Source of the DNA: Liolophura sinensis
Taxonomy: Eukaryota > Mollusca > Polyplacophora > Chitonida > Chitonidae
Assembly: GCF_032854445.1 (NCBI RefSeq)
Contig: NW_027018092.1
Coordinates: forward strand, 1 to 64,000
Direction: 5' to 3'
Length of the DNA stretch: 64,000 bases
The notes beneath the pieces are model-generated. The model did not search any database. It was given only the letters and a program-made list of their open reading frames with translations, and was not told the origin of the DNA. The position numbers and the translations under genes are program-made. This document shows positions 61,801 through 64,000 of this stretch, one piece after another (positions within the stretch are counted from its first letter, which is position 1; each line of letters opens with the position of its first letter).

Positions 61801-62060
61801 TTGCCAAAATTACATTTTTGAAATGGTTGTCGTCATAATGATATAGGAAGGCTTACTCTTTCAACGGCAAAAGTTCAGGCATTTCCGGCGCAAATGACAC
61901 ATACTCTTTGAGCCTTGATATTGATTCGCGGGCTTTAAATGTATGCCCGTATAAGTAAATACCCTGTTAAAAATTGCCGTTTAATACAGCAAAAGTGTTA
62001 AATAAATCATTAAACTATCTTTCAGTGGGATTTATTTGTTTTAAGAATCCAGTCTGCAGA
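58813..62060. other. Array-flanking region without recognised genes
   Basis: AT-rich non-repetitive DNA. It begins with a short TTATTATTATTC remnant, then short GT tracts at 58986-58996 and 59009-59022, a 16-bp perfect palindrome at 59855-59870, a G15 run at 60697-60711 and an A-run near 61387. Small ORFs (for example 58854-59201 and 61186-61380) show no family resemblance and include microsatellite sequence, so I do not call them genes. Confidence 0.7.
60697..60711 (+). repeat. G15 homopolymer
   Basis: Fifteen consecutive G after GGGAGC. Length may be affected by sequencing or assembly error. Confidence 0.9.
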
Positions 62061-62953
62061 GATCTAAGAGCTTGCAAACTTACTTTATTCGATTAATTTT
62101 AACAGACTTTCCTGCCACTTTGCGAAGATCTACATCTGATTTTGTCATACCATTTTCTAAATTATTTTTAAAGTTATCGAACTTTAACAATGGAATATGT
62201 AGTTCACCAAAATGAGAACTTGCCAACAGCTTTGGAACAAGTTACACAAATCTTTCTAAGTGTTAAAGCTGAAGATAGGCTTTTTGTCTTGGACTGTGTG
62301 AAGTCTGTTCAAGGGTTATGGAACAGTCCAACAGTATAAGTCATTTACGGTAGCGTTCCTTCTGCCAGATATAGCACGTTCTCAACTCCGGCAACTGAAG
62401 ATAGGCTTTTTGTCTTGGTCTGTATGAATTCTGTTCAAGGGTTATGAAACGGTCCAACAGTATAAGTCATTTACAGTAGCGTTCCTCCTGCTGGATATAT
62501 CATGTTCTCAACTCCGTCAACTGATTGTATTAAAGCGTACCTATAGTTTAGTCAAATAGATCTAAGGATATCATTTGCAAAAATTTAAAAGCTTGTCAAC
62601 CAAACTCGTCCGATTAATTTTAGGAGATTTTCCTTTGCATATTTTCTTTTTATTAGGATAATATATGTATATAGATAGATGTAGATGAGTTTCAGCCTTA
62701 GCATTCCACAAAGGGTTTTTTTGTGGACACTTCAAAGATGGAATCTATGCATAAATGGGAACTTGTCAGCACACCTTCTCATACAGCTTTCCAAAAAAGT
62801 TAAATAACAATACAAGAGAAGATAGACATTTTGAACTGTGTGAATTGTGTTTGAAGAGTTATTGAAAGCTCGTGACTCAGATTCAGTAGTGTTCGTCCTG
62901 TGGGACATAACATATTCTGATGTGTAAGGTAACAGAACATATTTTACCATACT
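62061..62953 (+). repeat. Diverged direct duplication (~420 bp) with nested 126-bp duplication
   Basis: Two diverged blocks start with GATCTAAG at 62061 and 62559 and share CGATTAATTTTA, AATGGAAT/GATGGAAT and GAAGATAG...TGTGAA...GTT. Within the first block a 126-bp segment is duplicated (GAAGATAGGC at 62271 and 62397), including CAACAGTATAAGTCATTTAC. A further partial start (TCTAGTTTAGTTAAATAAA) lies at about 62953. No coding potential was recognised. Confidence 0.75.
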
Positions 62954-63521
62954 TCTAGTTTAGTTAAATAAATGTATTTTCCAAAGATCACTTTCACTGA
63001 AACAGAATACGTAGCCAGCTTAGTTTTGTTCACTGATTTCTATATTTCATGCCCAAAATCATCCGAAGCCATATGTCTACATGTAGTTGTTCCTTCTCTG
63101 AAAAAGTTCAAACTGATAACACTGCGCTTATCCAGCCGATACGTTTTTTTGTTAGTGGCAAACAGGAACATGTACTCGGTATCGGTTGTAAATATTTTAA
63201 TAACAGTTATTTCCCACCGCTCTATACGCTCTTGGGGGGGGGGGGGGGATATAGATCCCCAATTCGCTGTGTCATCAGCCATTCCAACGAGCACACATGT
63301 AGTCTCTACACACAGGGTTAAACATGGTCTTTAAGCTAGTCTCACAAACATGCCGATATCATGCACAACATTCATATTTTCTCGTGAAGCGTGATACCAT
63401 ATTGCATTGAAGGAGAAAGGGCATGTTTCTCGGAACAAAGTATACAAGTAACCGTTGTTTTTTTTTAATTCAAGAACAGCTTCGCCTGGATTTATACTAG
63501 ATTTTTTTTATTTCTTTTTCA
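62954..63521. other. Non-coding flank with G15 run
   Basis: Short overlapping ORFs occur on both strands around 62972-63334, but none resembles a known protein, and they read through a G15 run at 63234-63248. A pyrimidine-rich tract ending in CAG at 63520-63522 resembles a 3' splice site. Confidence 0.55.
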
Positions 63522-63625
63522 GGTGGAATGGATGCAAGAAGTACTGTATAGTTAGTGTAATTCTATGCCCTCTGTCCAGTCATCCTCCAACAGCCATGGC
63601 AGGTGTCGAACACGTAAAACATTCC

Positions 63626-63636
63626 TCATCACAGCG
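63626..63636 (+). repeat. Left target-site duplication of SINE
   Basis: TCATCACAGCG directly before the SINE. It matches TCAACACAGCG at 63902-63912, directly after the poly-A tail, with one mismatch. Confidence 0.7.
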
Positions 63637-63901
63637 GGGGCCTCCGTGGCTCAGTCGGTTAGCTCGCTAGCGCAGCGTAATGACCCAGAAGCCTCTCACC
63701 AATGCGGTCGCTGTGAGTTCAAGACCAGCTCATGCTGGCTTCCTCTCCGGCCGTATGTGGGAAGGTCTGGCGGCAAGCTGCGGATGGTCGTGGGTTTCCC
63801 CCGGGCTCTGCCCGGTTTCCAACCACCATAATGCTGGCCGCCGTCGTATAAGTGAAATATTCTTGAGTACAGCGTAAAACACCAATCAAAAAAAAAAAAA
63901 A
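63637..63901 (+). mobile_element. tRNA-derived SINE, mollusc type
   Basis: A ~265-bp element. The tRNA-like head has box A TGGCTCAGTCGG (63647-63658) and box B GTTCAAGAC (63717-63725), as needed for RNA polymerase III. A body with CCGGCCGTATGTGGGAAGG and TGGGTTTCCCCCGGGCTCTG and a 3' part ending TTGAGTAC...GTAAAACACCAATC follow, then an A14 tail (63888-63901). It would move with reverse transcriptase supplied by a LINE. It is flanked by probable 11-bp target-site duplications. The body and tail match a family I recall from bivalves and gastropods. The exact family name is not assigned. Confidence 0.88.
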
Positions 63902-63912
63902 TCAACACAGCG
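63902..63912 (+). repeat. Right target-site duplication of SINE
   Basis: TCAACACAGCG, one mismatch from the left copy, abutting the poly-A tail. Confidence 0.7.
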
Positions 63913-64000
63913 CTCATCACAATGCAAAATAAACCTGCATTGCCTTCCCATGAGGCTGCTACTGTGTCGATTGTTCAAGCTCATGCCGACTTCCTTTATA

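Noticed and set aside
62972-63334. 120-codon ORF and its overlapping frames on both strands
   Set aside because: Low-complexity, reads through a G15 run, competes with open frames on both strands and has no recognisable family.
63637-63726. Functional tRNA gene
   Set aside because: Boxes A and B are present, but the sequence continues into a SINE body and poly-A tail with flanking duplications and lacks a clean cloverleaf.

Overview
The window looks like animal (eukaryotic) nuclear DNA, most likely from a mollusc. It shows no operons, no dense ORFs and no recognisable protein-coding gene. The mollusc call rests on a tRNA-derived SINE near the right end (63637-63901) whose 3' part and tail resemble SINEs I know from bivalve and gastropod genomes. 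That is recognition from memory, not a search. Layout: positions 1-58812 are one uninterrupted head-to-tail array of a ~1.3 kb repeat, and 58813-64000 is non-repetitive AT-rich flank. The array already runs off the left edge, so its true length is unknown. I place 43 complete units plus the 3' end of a 44th (1-120). If each unit is cut from a 5' TC that follows a T-run to a 3' CTAG, core length is strikingly constant: 27 of 43 cores are 1290-1294 bp and 14 are exactly 1293. Nearly all variation in the repeat period (1188-1813 bp) then falls in the spacer between CTAG and the next TC, apart from a few definable indels and two chimeric units. The core ends in a 12-bp GC-rich palindrome, then a hairpin with 8-bp stem and 5-nt loop, then ATTCTAG and a host-side T. 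A 5' TC, a 3' hairpin and a CTRR end are Helitron/Helentron hallmarks. I therefore read the array as tandem non-autonomous rolling-circle elements or a satellite derived from them. No Rep/helicase is encoded. Spacers are 12-301 bp of (TTA)n followed by T8-10. In 19 of them there are also 1-5 copies (31 in all) of a ~57-63 bp module led by a near-perfect 13-bp-stem hairpin around GGGATCCC. Near-identical cores can sit next to spacers with different module content, so modules are gained or lost separately from the cores. Each core carries a fixed cluster of short motifs: E-box CACGTG, YY1-like GCCGCCATATTGG, ETS-like CACTTCCGGT, inverted CCAAT, and CRE TGACGTCA (intact in 40 of 43 units). Many also have an ATGCAAAT octamer near the 3' end and a central 19-bp inverted repeat with an 81-nt loop. 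Sub-families (named A-F below) are scattered rather than ordered by neighbourhood. There is one clear dimer duplication (units 25-26 and 27-28, offset 2703 bp), and several mosaic units suggest conversion or block exchange. Units 33 and 39 have had their 3' quarter replaced by other DNA while keeping the terminal palindromes. The right flank holds dinucleotide and poly-G tracts, a diverged direct duplication around 62.06-62.95 kb, and the SINE with probable target-site duplications. I did not identify any gene with confidence anywhere in the window.
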